DNA of 64,000 nt, taken from Gp1-AA133 sp963850425. Lineage in GTDB: Bacteria; Acidobacteriota; Terriglobia; Terriglobales; Acidobacteriaceae. The position numbers and the translations under genes are program-made. The notes under the pieces are model-generated. The model saw only the letters and a program-made list of their open reading frames with translations. It made no database searches and had not been told where the DNA came from. The DNA lies in the NCBI GenBank assembly GCA_963850425.1, contig CAWKLF010000002.1:62001-126000 (forward strand), given 5' to 3'. This document shows positions 8,576-16,595 of the stretch, one piece after another. Positions within the stretch are counted from its first letter, which is position 1; each line of letters starts with the position of its first letter.

Positions 8576-8802
8576 AGAAAGTCGCTGCCATCTCGATCCT
8601 GGCGATGGGTCTGTGGGCGATGCCCGCCTTCGGACAAGGTTGCGCAATGTGCTATGCCAATGCCAGCGGCGCCACTAAGGACGGCCAGCGAGCTATCAGC
8701 CGGGGCGTCCTCGTACTGCTCCTTCCCCCACTAGGCTTTATGAGTATTGGAGTGGGCTTGGCATTTCGTTACGGCCGCCGCCGCGACCAGGAGCGCCAAT
8801 AG
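8572..8802 (+). CDS. Small secreted or membrane-anchored CxxC protein of the oxidase operon
   Basis: 76 residues: a signal peptide (KKVAAISILAMGLWAMPAFG), then GCAMCYANASGA with a CxxC pair, a transmembrane helix (about residues 45-66) and a basic C-terminal tail. The start overlaps the subunit IV stop (ATGA), so it is translationally coupled to the oxidase genes. The position next to the oxidase and the exported CxxC suggest a role in copper or thiol handling during assembly, but this is inference; I do not recognise a named family. Confidence 0.75.
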   Translation: MKKVAAISILAMGLWAMPAFGQGCAMCYANASGATKDGQRAISRGVLVLLLPPLGFMSIGVGLAFRYGRRRDQERQ

Positions 8803-8810
8803 ATTCCAGC

Positions 8811-9410
8811 TTACGTCGGCCTGAACATAAGCAGATTCGACTCAGCCGGCGGCGTATCGCACTCCAGTTCCGCCTGTTCTCCCAACACGCACACTTCTTC
8901 CGCACGCAGCAAACGCAGAATCTCTCGCGCCCACTCCGACTGCGCTGACCCATCGCATTGGACAAATACCAGGCTGGCGTCCTCCCGGGTCCGTGCTTCG
9001 TAGCGCATGGCCGCGTCCGACGGGATTCCGAGGTGGGCAAATGCTCCGGTGCTTTTGTCGCCGGGCCGGCAGATGCCGCACGCCACTGCATGTAGGTATC
9101 CGCTCGCCCCTACGAAGAAGCCGACGTCCGGAATCACCACTCCCCCTAAAGTCGCAAGCCATGCAACCACTCGATCGTATTCGTGTTCTTGTGACAATTC
9201 ACCCGAAGACAACTTGACGCTGCGCACCTCATCGGCAACCGGGTGCGTGGGAGGAAGGAAAACACATATGGTACTCGTTTCAAATCCGGCTGCATTGAGC
9301 GAACTCACAATCTGATCAATGCGAGCGTCCAGTGGAAAAATCCCGTAAGCCGCCGACCTGCTTGGCTGGAAATCCACTCGTGGCCTCCTGGCACATTGCG
9401 CACTCGACAC
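8811..9410 (-). CDS. Hypothetical protein resembling general-stress 17M / YflT-like proteins
   Basis: 199 residues. The segment YGIFPLDARIDQIVSSLNAAGFETSTICVFLP near the N-terminus matches the ferredoxin-like first half of general stress protein 17M-type proteins, in which a small residue-rich second half contains glycines; here LATLGGVVIPDVGFFVGASGYLHAVACGI may be that membrane-like part. No catalytic motif is evident. It ends 8 bases from the convergent oxidase operon. A start at GTG 9377 is also possible. Confidence 0.6.
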   Translation of the reverse strand: MSSAQCARRPRVDFQPSRSAAYGIFPLDARIDQIVSSLNAAGFETSTICVFLPPTHPVADEVRSVKLSSGELSQEHEYDRVVAWLATLGGVVIPDVGFFVGASGYLHAVACGICRPGDKSTGAFAHLGIPSDAAMRYEARTREDASLVFVQCDGSAQSEWAREILRLLRAEEVCVLGEQAELECDTPPAESNLLMFRPT

Positions 9411-9674
9411 GCGAGCAAGATTTCAATGCGCAAGAATGAGCTTACCCACACCCATTGCATCACGAGTGCCAAAGCGTTGCGCTACTTGATTCACGGTAGA
9501 AGCTGGCAATGGTTCTGTTTTACTAGTTTTGCGCTGCGGGTAGGACAGATTGTCCCTACTGTGGAAAATTCTGCCAAGAAAGTTTTGCACGCGACAAAGC
9601 TTAAATTTCATGACCAGGAAATCAGAACGCGAGAAGCAAAGCACTTTCTCAATGTGCAACGCGGTGTAAGCTTT

Positions 9675-9690
9675 TGGCACCCGGTGTGCA
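9675..9690 (+). promoter_or_regulatory. Candidate sigma-54 promoter for the DUF5818-like gene
   Basis: TGGCAC at 9675-9680, five bases, then GTGCA at 9686-9690 gives the GG-N10-GC spacing of a -24/-12 promoter, matching 10 of the 11 fixed consensus positions. The predicted start is about 35 bases upstream of the ATG at 9738. The rest of the gene-free stretch 9411-9674 shows only a short GGACA-GAT-TGTCC inverted repeat near 9543. Confidence 0.45.
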
Positions 9691-9737
9691 CTTGCATCCC
9701 ACAGAGTGGTGAGATTTCTTCCCAGGAGGATTTTAGT

Positions 9738-10106
9738 ATGAAGAACTACTTTATTCGCGGATCGGTATTAGCCCTGACCCTTGGAGTTGCAGGTATGGGT
9801 TCCTTGTTTGCGCAGGATGCAAAGCCGGCACAGACCGATCCCCAGGCCGCGCAGCCTAGCCAGAGCCAGCCATCGCAGAGCGCGCAAACTTCGCCGACCT
9901 CAGCTCAGACCTCCAAGGACTTCACAGGAACGATCGTGAAGGAAAAGGGCGCAATGATGTTGAAGGATTCTTCGTCCAACGTCAGCTACAAGGTTGACGA
10001 CGACAACAAGGTGAAGGATTACGAAGGCAAGCAGGTGAAGGTCACCGGAACGTTGGATTCGTCCACCAATGTGATCCACGTGGACAGCATCCAGGGGATC
10101 TCCTAA
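9738..10106 (+). CDS. Small secreted protein with a C-terminal DUF5818-like domain
   Basis: 122 residues: a signal peptide ending about residue 25 (GMGSLFAQ), a Q/S/P/T-rich linker (residues 27-58), then a compact beta-rich domain (FTGTIVKEKGAMMLKD, YEGKQVKVTGTLD, VIHVDSIQ). The beta pattern, with KVTG followed by a terminal strand, resembles the OB-like DUF5818 domain that is frequent in Acidobacteriota. Function is unknown. A strong AGGAGG ribosome-binding site fixes the start at 9738 rather than the much earlier in-frame ATG at 9243. It ends in a terminator and may be sigma-54 driven. Confidence 0.8.
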   Translation: MKNYFIRGSVLALTLGVAGMGSLFAQDAKPAQTDPQAAQPSQSQPSQSAQTSPTSAQTSKDFTGTIVKEKGAMMLKDSSSNVSYKVDDDNKVKDYEGKQVKVTGTLDSSTNVIHVDSIQGIS

Positions 10107-10134
10107 TACAACCACGCTGATATTTCGTAAGTCC

Positions 10135-10176
10135 GCGGCGTGCTCGACGATGTGTCGGGCACGCCGCTTCAATTTT
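10135..10176 (+). terminator. Rho-independent terminator after the DUF5818-like gene
   Basis: A perfect 9-bp stem GCGGCGTGC / GCACGCCGC (10135-10143 and 10159-10167), with an additional CGAC/GTCG inner stem, is followed by TTCAATTTT. Confidence 0.85.
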
Positions 10177-10187
10177 AGGAGTTTGCT

Positions 10188-10358
10188 ATGCAGACACGAT
10201 ATGATCTCCACACCGCGGTGACGTTCTTGCTTGCCGGAGTTGGTGTGGGCGCGGTGCTCGCGCTCATCTTCGCGCCTCGCCACTCCAATACCCCGATTCC
10301 ACGAAACCTGCGCGCTGGCGGCCGTCTCGCGGAATCGGCCTTGTCGAGTGCCGTATAA
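10188..10358 (+). CDS. YtxH-like small membrane protein
   Basis: 56 residues with one transmembrane segment, FLLAGVGVGAVLALIFAPR, which is the YtxH pattern (Gly-rich helix ending in an F-A-P-[KR] turn). YtxH proteins are small envelope or stress-associated proteins of unknown mechanism. An AGGAG ribosome-binding site lies 7 bases upstream of the ATG. The gene's 3' end contains a TATAAT (10354-10359) that could be the -10 element of uvrA, although no good -35 accompanies it. Confidence 0.75.
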   Translation: MQTRYDLHTAVTFLLAGVGVGAVLALIFAPRHSNTPIPRNLRAGGRLAESALSSAV

Positions 10359-10451
10359 TAGAGAGATTCCGTAAGCGCGCCAGCCTGTTCTGTAGGCCCT
10401 ATCAATGGCTCCAGTCAGGCCGGGTTCGGGCTTGCGGCGGTCTCTTAGCAG

Positions 10452-13385
10452 ATGTCCACAGATACCATCGTTGTCCGCGGCGCACGCGTCCACAACCTGA
10501 AAAACATCGACTTCACGATCGGCCATAATACGCTGACCGTAGTCACGGGTGTGTCCGGGTCCGGAAAATCGTCTCTTGCGTTCGACACGATTTACGCCGA
10601 AGGCCAAAGGCGCTATGTCGAATCGCTTTCTGCCTACGCGCGGCAGTTTTTGGAGCGCATCGAGAAGCCGGAAGCGGATCAGATCGACGGCATCGCGCCC
10701 GCGGTTGCCATCCGCCAGAAGAATTCCACGCGCAATCCACGCTCGACGGTCGCCACCGCCACCGAAATTTACGACTACCTGCGACTTTTATTTGCTCGGG
10801 TCGGGCGCACCTACTGCCTGAAGTGTGGCCAGGAAGTGAAGAAGGACGCAGTGGATGAGGTTGCGGACGTAATCCTTACGATGGAAGAGGAAACGCGTCT
10901 GCAGGTGCTGTTCCCTGTTCAGCCGGAGAGCGGACGCCCGGCGGAGGCCGAGAAGAAAAAAGCGCGACGCAAGAAAGCCAGCGAGCTCTCCCGGCTCCCA
11001 AGCGATCTGTTGAAGACTCGACTGCTCGATCTGCGCACGCGGGGCTTCAATCGCCTTTACCAGGATGGGCAGATTTACGAATTCTCAACTCCAGAGTCTT
11101 TGCTCGACATAAACTTCGCCGCGCCTGTGTTTGTGCTCGCCGACCGCCTGGTCGTCGCGGCGGATGCCCGCGCGCGCATTGTGGATGCCATCGAAACTTC
11201 TTATCGCGAATCCGGCGAAGTGATCTTTGAGACGGCACCGCGCGAAGGCGAAGCTCCCCAGCGATTGCGATTCAGCCAGCGTTTCGAGTGCAAACAGGAT
11301 CACATACGCTACGAAGAACCCGAGCCAATCCTGTTTTCATTCAATAACCCGTATGGCGCCTGCCCACGCTGCCAGGGTTTCGGAAATACCATCGATTTCG
11401 ATCTCGACCTGGTGATTCCCGACAAGTCGAAGTCACTGAACGACGGCGCGATCGAGCCGTGGACCAAGCCCAAATATCGGCCACTCTTCACGGAACTGCG
11501 TCGCTTCGCAAAACAGGCAAAGATCCCGCTGGACGTACCCTGGTCAGACCTCGATCCGGAACATCAGAAGCTGGTGGTGGACGGTGAAGGAAAATTCCCC
11601 GGAGTGCGCGGCTTCTTCGCCCACCTGGAGCGCAAGAAATACAAGCTGCACGTGCGCGTGTTCCTGAGCCGCTACCGTGGATATTCGGTGTGTACCACGT
11701 GCGGCGGCGCGCGCCTGCGGCCGGAAGCGCAACAAGTCAAGATCAACGGGCGCAATATATGCCAGGTGTGCAGCATGACCGTGGAGCAGGCGGCGGACTT
11801 CTTTCAGTCGCTGGAGCTGCGTCCCCAGGAAGCGGCCATTGCAGACAAGTTGCTGGTGGAGATTGGGGAGCGGCTTCGCTTCCTGAACGATGTGGGGCTG
11901 GAGTATCTGACGCTCGATCGGTTGGCCTCGACGCTTTCGGGAGGAGAAGCGCAACGCATTCAGCTGGCAACGTCCCTGGGCTCTCGGTTGGTCGGGACAC
12001 TCTACGTTCTTGACGAGCCGTCCATCGGCCTGCACTCTCGCGACACCCACCGGCTGATCAAGATCCTGCACAATCTCCGGGATCTGGGGAATACCATCCT
12101 GGTGGTCGAGCATGATCCCGACATCATGAAGTCGTCGGACCGGATTCTCGACCTGGGGCCGGGCGCGGGCGAGAACGGCGGGAAAGTGATCGCGACCGGG
12201 ACCTATGCCGAGATAAAGAAGAATCCTGCCTCCCTCACCGGCCGGTACCTCGCGGAAGAATTGCGGATCCAGCTCCCAGCCAACCGACGTAAGCCTGGGC
12301 CGCAGCAGATCAAAATTCGTGGAGCACGGGCTCATAACCTGAAGGACATCGACCTGAATATTCCGCTGGGGATGATTGTCGCGATCACCGGAGTCTCCGG
12401 CTCGGGCAAGTCGAGTCTCTTGCATGACGTGCTCTACCAGGCGGTGCGTAGCTCGAAAAAGCAGACCAATGGGACGCAGCCGCTCGCGGCGCAGTGGGAT
12501 AGCATTGAAGGCGAGGACTATCTCGATGAGGTGGTGCTCGTCGATCAGTCTCCGATCGGGCGCACTCCGCGTTCGAATCCGGTTACCTACATCAAGGCGT
12601 TCGACGCCATACGCGATTTGTTTGCTTCCCTTCCCGAGGCGCAAAAGCGCGGGTTTAGCGCCGGACACTTCTCGTTCAACATCCCGGGGGGCCGCTGCGA
12701 AACCTGCCAGGGGGACGGCACGGTTACGGTCGAAATGCAGTTTCTTGCGGACGTGGAACTGGTGTGCGAGGAGTGCAAGGGGACACGCTACAAGCCCCAG
12801 GTGCTGGATGTTCGCTATCGAGGCAAGAACATCCATGAAGTCTTGAATCTGACCGTGAAGGAGTCGCTCAAGTTCTTTGCTGAAGTCCCGAAAATCACGG
12901 AAAAGCTCCGGGTCTTAGAGGAGGTTGGCCTCGGGTACTTGCGCCTTGGGCAGTCGGCTACCACGCTCTCTGGAGGCGAAGCGCAGCGTATGAAGCTGGC
13001 GGCGCACCTGCAGCCGGCAGCACGTGAAATCGGGCGTCCATCGGCGGGTGGCATCGGCCTGCAAAGAAAGCGCCGGATCCTCTACATCTTCGATGAACCC
13101 ACCACGGGGTTGCATTTCGACGACGTCAGCAAACTTCTTTCGGCTTTCCGCCGTCTAATTGACGCAGGGGGCTCCATCGTCGTCATTGAGCACAACCTCG
13201 AGGTCATCAAGACAGCCGATTGGGTGATTGATCTCGGTCCCGAAGGTGGGGAGCGGGGTGGCTACGTGGTGGGAACGGGGACGCCTGAGACGATTGCCAA
13301 GCTTCCCAATTCATACACGGGAAAATATCTCGCTGCAGTACTCAATGGAAGAAATGGAACTTACGGTTCCGATGGCCACAAATAG
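10452..13385 (+). CDS. uvrA: Excinuclease ABC subunit UvrA
   Basis: UvrA is the damage-sensing ATPase of nucleotide excision repair. Two ABC modules are visible: Walker A GVSGSGKSS near residue 33 and again in the second half, LSGGEAQR signatures, and Walker B LDEPSIGLH and FDEPTTGLH. The second zinc module (CETCQGDG and CEECKG) is intact. The first is atypical: Cys280 is followed by D283/H284 in place of the usual second cysteine, while Cys304 and Cys307 are present. Length is 977, slightly above the usual 940-950, partly because of about 14 extra residues between the second signature and Walker B. Confidence 0.97.
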   Translation: MSTDTIVVRGARVHNLKNIDFTIGHNTLTVVTGVSGSGKSSLAFDTIYAEGQRRYVESLSAYARQFLERIEKPEADQIDGIAPAVAIRQKNSTRNPRSTVATATEIYDYLRLLFARVGRTYCLKCGQEVKKDAVDEVADVILTMEEETRLQVLFPVQPESGRPAEAEKKKARRKKASELSRLPSDLLKTRLLDLRTRGFNRLYQDGQIYEFSTPESLLDINFAAPVFVLADRLVVAADARARIVDAIETSYRESGEVIFETAPREGEAPQRLRFSQRFECKQDHIRYEEPEPILFSFNNPYGACPRCQGFGNTIDFDLDLVIPDKSKSLNDGAIEPWTKPKYRPLFTELRRFAKQAKIPLDVPWSDLDPEHQKLVVDGEGKFPGVRGFFAHLERKKYKLHVRVFLSRYRGYSVCTTCGGARLRPEAQQVKINGRNICQVCSMTVEQAADFFQSLELRPQEAAIADKLLVEIGERLRFLNDVGLEYLTLDRLASTLSGGEAQRIQLATSLGSRLVGTLYVLDEPSIGLHSRDTHRLIKILHNLRDLGNTILVVEHDPDIMKSSDRILDLGPGAGENGGKVIATGTYAEIKKNPASLTGRYLAEELRIQLPANRRKPGPQQIKIRGARAHNLKDIDLNIPLGMIVAITGVSGSGKSSLLHDVLYQAVRSSKKQTNGTQPLAAQWDSIEGEDYLDEVVLVDQSPIGRTPRSNPVTYIKAFDAIRDLFASLPEAQKRGFSAGHFSFNIPGGRCETCQGDGTVTVEMQFLADVELVCEECKGTRYKPQVLDVRYRGKNIHEVLNLTVKESLKFFAEVPKITEKLRVLEEVGLGYLRLGQSATTLSGGEAQRMKLAAHLQPAAREIGRPSAGGIGLQRKRRILYIFDEPTTGLHFDDVSKLLSAFRRLIDAGGSIVVIEHNLEVIKTADWVIDLGPEGGERGGYVVGTGTPETIAKLPNSYTGKYLAAVLNGRNGTYGSDGHK

Positions 13386-14691
13386 GCTATTGCGGTGCAT
13401 TCTGGCTGGAGTTCTGCTGGTCGCCGCATCGCTTTCCGCGCAAACCTCCAGCAGCAAGACGGTGCGCCATCATCGCGTGGCCGAACCCGATCAATCTCAG
13501 CTGCCGGAGCTCGCACAGGCCGAGACGGCCATCGAGAAGAAGGACTATGCCGCCGCCGAGGCGCTCCTTAAAAAAGTCGTGGGCGCCCAGCCTGCGAATT
13601 ATCAGGCTTGGTTTGATCTCGGCTTTGTCTACAACGCCCTAGGTAGGAATCAGGATTCCATTGAGGCCTATCGCCAGTCCGTCACCGCGAAGCCTGACGT
13701 GTTCGAGTCGAACTTGAACCTTGGACTCAGTCTGGCCAAGAATAAGAAGCCAGGAGCTGAGGACTTTCTGAGAGCCGCAACCAAGCTTAAGCCACAAAGC
13801 CACGTGGACGAGGGGCACGCTCGGGCATGGCTGGGGCTTGGACACCTGCTCGAGGATCGCGATCCGGATGCCGCCGCTGAGGCCTTCCGCCAGGCCGCGA
13901 CCCTTCAGCCCAGAGATCCCGAGCCCCGCCTTTCGGCGGGATTGTTGTTGGAGAAGGCGAACAAGTTTGCCGATGCCGAAGAACAGTACAAACAAGCCCT
14001 CGTGCTCGATCCGTCCTCCGAGGACGCGCTCGTGGGCCTTGCCAACATCTACATGCGGGGCCAGCGTTTTCCGGAAGCCGAAGAATACCTTCGCAAAGTT
14101 GTGAGCCAGCGCCCGAACGAGGCGGCGCCTCATATTCAACTCGGTCGTGTCTTGGCTGCCGATCAGAAATATGATGAAGCTGCGGCGGAGCTGCAGGCTG
14201 GACTGAAGATTGCGCCCGGCGACGTTGGGGCGCAAAGCGATCTGGCGGACGTTTTGCTGGCGGACGGCCGGTTCGCGGAAGCCGAGGCCATGTATCGCTC
14301 GTTGCTTTCGGCGAACGCCGCGAATCCAGAACTTCACCACAAGCTGGGGCAGACCCTTATGAAGCAGAAGAATTTCTCCGCTGCCGAGCAGGCATTCATG
14401 ACCGCCGTAAAGCTCAAGCCGGATTGGGGCGCGGCCTATGGCGATCTAGCCATCGCGGCCAATGAGGCCAAGGATTTTCCGGTGGCCATCCGGGCCCTCG
14501 ACATGCGGGCCAAGTTTTTGCCGGAAATTCCGGTGGGATATTTCATGCGCGCCACCGCTTATGATCATCTTCGCGACTTTCATCAGGCTGCGGCCAATTA
14601 TCATCTTTTCCTGCAAGTGGCGAATGGCAAGTATCCTGATCAGGAGTGGCAGGCTCGGCACCGCTTGATTACGATCGAGCCGAAGAAATGA
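13372..14691 (+). CDS. Secreted TPR-repeat protein
   Basis: 439 residues from ATG 13372: a signal peptide (NRLLRCILAGVLLVAASLSAQ) followed by about eleven tetratricopeptide repeats, recognisable from recurring A-x-x-x-L-G/A...Y/F-x-x-A...L-P patterns. TPR arrays bind partner proteins, here probably in the periplasm. The start overlaps the end of uvrA by 14 bases; an earlier ATG at 13354 is possible. The stop overlaps the next gene (ATGA), making it the first gene of a three-gene unit. Confidence 0.85.
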   Translation: MATNRLLRCILAGVLLVAASLSAQTSSSKTVRHHRVAEPDQSQLPELAQAETAIEKKDYAAAEALLKKVVGAQPANYQAWFDLGFVYNALGRNQDSIEAYRQSVTAKPDVFESNLNLGLSLAKNKKPGAEDFLRAATKLKPQSHVDEGHARAWLGLGHLLEDRDPDAAAEAFRQAATLQPRDPEPRLSAGLLLEKANKFADAEEQYKQALVLDPSSEDALVGLANIYMRGQRFPEAEEYLRKVVSQRPNEAAPHIQLGRVLAADQKYDEAAAELQAGLKIAPGDVGAQSDLADVLLADGRFAEAEAMYRSLLSANAANPELHHKLGQTLMKQKNFSAAEQAFMTAVKLKPDWGAAYGDLAIAANEAKDFPVAIRALDMRAKFLPEIPVGYFMRATAYDHLRDFHQAAANYHLFLQVANGKYPDQEWQARHRLITIEPKK

Positions 14692-15140
14692 ACGAACGCA
14701 TGCGAACCTGGGGCACCATCCTTGCGATCCTCGCGGCTGTAGGCATTGGTTACGGGTTTACGAAAGAGCTTAGCCTCGAGCAATTGAAGGCCAAGCTGCA
14801 GAACGCCAAACCCGACGACCGCGCCACGCTTAGCGTCCGCGTGGCCGAGTTGCAGGTGGAGAACGCCGACAAGCTCTACACTGCCGGAAAGTCGGAAGAG
14901 GCGGTAGCCGCGATTCAGGAAGTGGTTTCCTATGCTGAACAGGCGCAACAAGCCGCCGACCAGACGGGCCGCCGCCTCAAAAATATTGAGATCGCAGTCC
15001 GGCGGATGGCACGCCGGCTCACCGACATCAGGCGCCGGCTTCCCTTCGACGATCAGGCCACGGTACAGGCAGCAATCGAGCGCCTGGATAAAATCGATAG
15101 CGATTTGCTCAACCGGATGTTCGGCAAGAATCCAAAATGA
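14688..15140 (+). CDS. Membrane-anchored coiled-coil protein of the TPR operon
   Basis: 150 residues. One N-terminal hydrophobic helix (TWGTILAILAAVGIGYGF) is followed by a largely alpha-helical, charged, coiled-coil-like region. Overlaps at both ends (ATGA with the TPR gene, ATGA with the next) imply translational coupling and probably a complex with the neighbouring products. I do not recognise a named family. Confidence 0.7.
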   Translation: MNERMRTWGTILAILAAVGIGYGFTKELSLEQLKAKLQNAKPDDRATLSVRVAELQVENADKLYTAGKSEEAVAAIQEVVSYAEQAQQAADQTGRRLKNIEIAVRRMARRLTDIRRRLPFDDQATVQAAIERLDKIDSDLLNRMFGKNPK

Positions 15141-15673
15141 AAACGCGATTCCTTTTCAGCTTTATTTTCCTGGCATGCCTCTCGCTGGTGCCCGCCCGCT
15201 CGCAGCGCCAGTCCGATCCGCTCACCCAGGAGGAAATCGACCTGCTTCGTGATTCGGCCGTCGAGCCGGAGCCCCGCATGAAGCTGTACGTGCAGTTCGC
15301 GCGCGCCCGGTTGGTGAAGTTGGAGCAGATGAGAGCCGATCCCAAGGTGAAGGACCGCCCCGGCCAGACCCATCAGATGCTCGAGGATTTCCTGTCGGTC
15401 TACAACGAGTTGAATGACAACCTGGACAACTTTGAGGGCCGGAGATCAGACTTGCGGAAAGCGCTTCGCTGGGTGGTTGAAGGCGACACTGAATTTCAAG
15501 CGAAGCTTCGGGCTCTTAAGGACGATGCGCGTTCTTCCAAGGAAGATGTCGCCCAGTATCAGTTCATCCTGTCCGATACGCTTGAAACCGTGGACAACAG
15601 CACAAGCGATCATCGCAAGCTCCAGGCTGATCAAGAGGAGTTTTGGAAGCACAGGAAGAAGAGCAAATCGTAG
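15137..15673 (+). CDS. Secreted helical protein of the TPR operon
   Basis: 178 residues with a signal peptide (RFLFSFIFLACLSLVPARS) and an alpha-helical body rich in Arg, Lys, Asp and Glu, ending HRKKSKS. No catalytic motif is apparent. It is the third gene of an overlapping unit with the TPR protein and the anchored coiled-coil protein, suggesting a periplasmic complex. No named family recognised. Confidence 0.7.
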   Translation: MKTRFLFSFIFLACLSLVPARSQRQSDPLTQEEIDLLRDSAVEPEPRMKLYVQFARARLVKLEQMRADPKVKDRPGQTHQMLEDFLSVYNELNDNLDNFEGRRSDLRKALRWVVEGDTEFQAKLRALKDDARSSKEDVAQYQFILSDTLETVDNSTSDHRKLQADQEEFWKHRKKSKS

Positions 15674-15769
15674 TCCCGCCGCCTGGATTAGCGAACATCT
15701 TTTGCCAACGCCAGGGACTGCGATCTGCAAACCAGAATCCACAACAGCTCGTGCTACGCTAGCCTCTGC

Positions 15770-16456
15770 GTGAGAGACGGTATCCTCACAATTTTCCTCG
15801 AGAGCTATCGCGACCTTCGGCCCGAGACTCTTCCGCCTGCCCTTACGGTGCAATTCTTCCCGTTCGCCAACGTCAACAATACAATCCGCCTGCGCGAAGG
15901 CAAGCTGCTGGTGCGGCTCTCCGACTTGCTGGAAGGCGCTCCCGTGGCGGTGCTGCGCGCGATTGCTCACATCCTGCTCGCCAAAATGTACCGGAAGCAG
16001 ATTGCTCCGGCCCATGCAGCGCGTTATCGAAAGTATGTGCATAGCCCGGAACTCCGGAGAAAAGCTCACCTGGTGCGGCAGTTGCGCGGGCGGAAACGGC
16101 TGGCATCGCCTCGCGGTTCGTTTTATGACCTGGACTCAATTTTTGAGAGCCTGAACCTGAGATTCTTCGGAGGCATGCAGGCTCGGCCGAAGATGAGCTG
16201 GAGCCAGGCCCGCGCCCGCAACCTGCTGGGACACTACGATCCGGCCCACAATGCCATTATCGTGAGCCGCATCTTCGACCATCCGAAAGTTCCCCGCTAC
16301 GCGGTCGAATACATCGTCTACCACGAGATGCTGCACCTACGGCATCCCGTAAAGCTGAATGGCAGCCGGCGCTGTGTACACTCCCCGGAATTTCAGGCCG
16401 AAGAAAAGCTGTTTCCGGAACTCGAACAGGCCCGAAGTTTTATCCGGCGGATGTAG
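15770..16456 (+). CDS. SprT-like zinc metallopeptidase-fold protein
   Basis: 228 residues from a GTG start. The zinc motif YHEMLHLRHP gives His185, Glu186 and His189, and the third ligand is probably in CVHSPEF near residue 205, matching the SprT-like arrangement (HExxH...H). The segment LGHYDPAHNAIIVSRIFD is also typical of the SprT family (YxxHxxxIxxS). Human SPRTN and bacterial SprT relatives cleave or bind proteins on DNA or in the cytosol; the target here is unknown. It is separated by 96 bases from the preceding operon. Confidence 0.8.
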   Translation: MRDGILTIFLESYRDLRPETLPPALTVQFFPFANVNNTIRLREGKLLVRLSDLLEGAPVAVLRAIAHILLAKMYRKQIAPAHAARYRKYVHSPELRRKAHLVRQLRGRKRLASPRGSFYDLDSIFESLNLRFFGGMQARPKMSWSQARARNLLGHYDPAHNAIIVSRIFDHPKVPRYAVEYIVYHEMLHLRHPVKLNGSRRCVHSPEFQAEEKLFPELEQARSFIRRM

Positions 16457-16552
16457 GCCGAAGGAGCAAGCCCTTTCGAGTGATGCAGATCACAGGGGCG
16501 CGTGATCTCATGCGTTGACGCCCCGGCGCAGCGCACGCTATGCTAATAAAGT

Positions 16553-16573
16553 TGAAATTGAAATTCATTTTCA
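16553..16573 (+). promoter_or_regulatory. Fur-box-like operator upstream of the iron transport operon
   Basis: TGAAATT-C-ATTTTCA (16559-16573) is a 7-1-7 near-palindrome, overlapped by TGAAATT-G-AAATTCA starting at 16553. Both resemble the TGATAATNATTATCA Fur consensus. The site lies 23 bases upstream of the FTR1 start, where a Fur protein would block transcription under iron sufficiency. Confidence 0.65.
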
Positions 16574-16595
16574 AAATGGTATCGGGCGCCTTTCT

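Noticed and set aside
11544..12836. 430-codon minus-strand frame opposite uvrA
   Set aside because: Shadow of uvrA; no domain signal.
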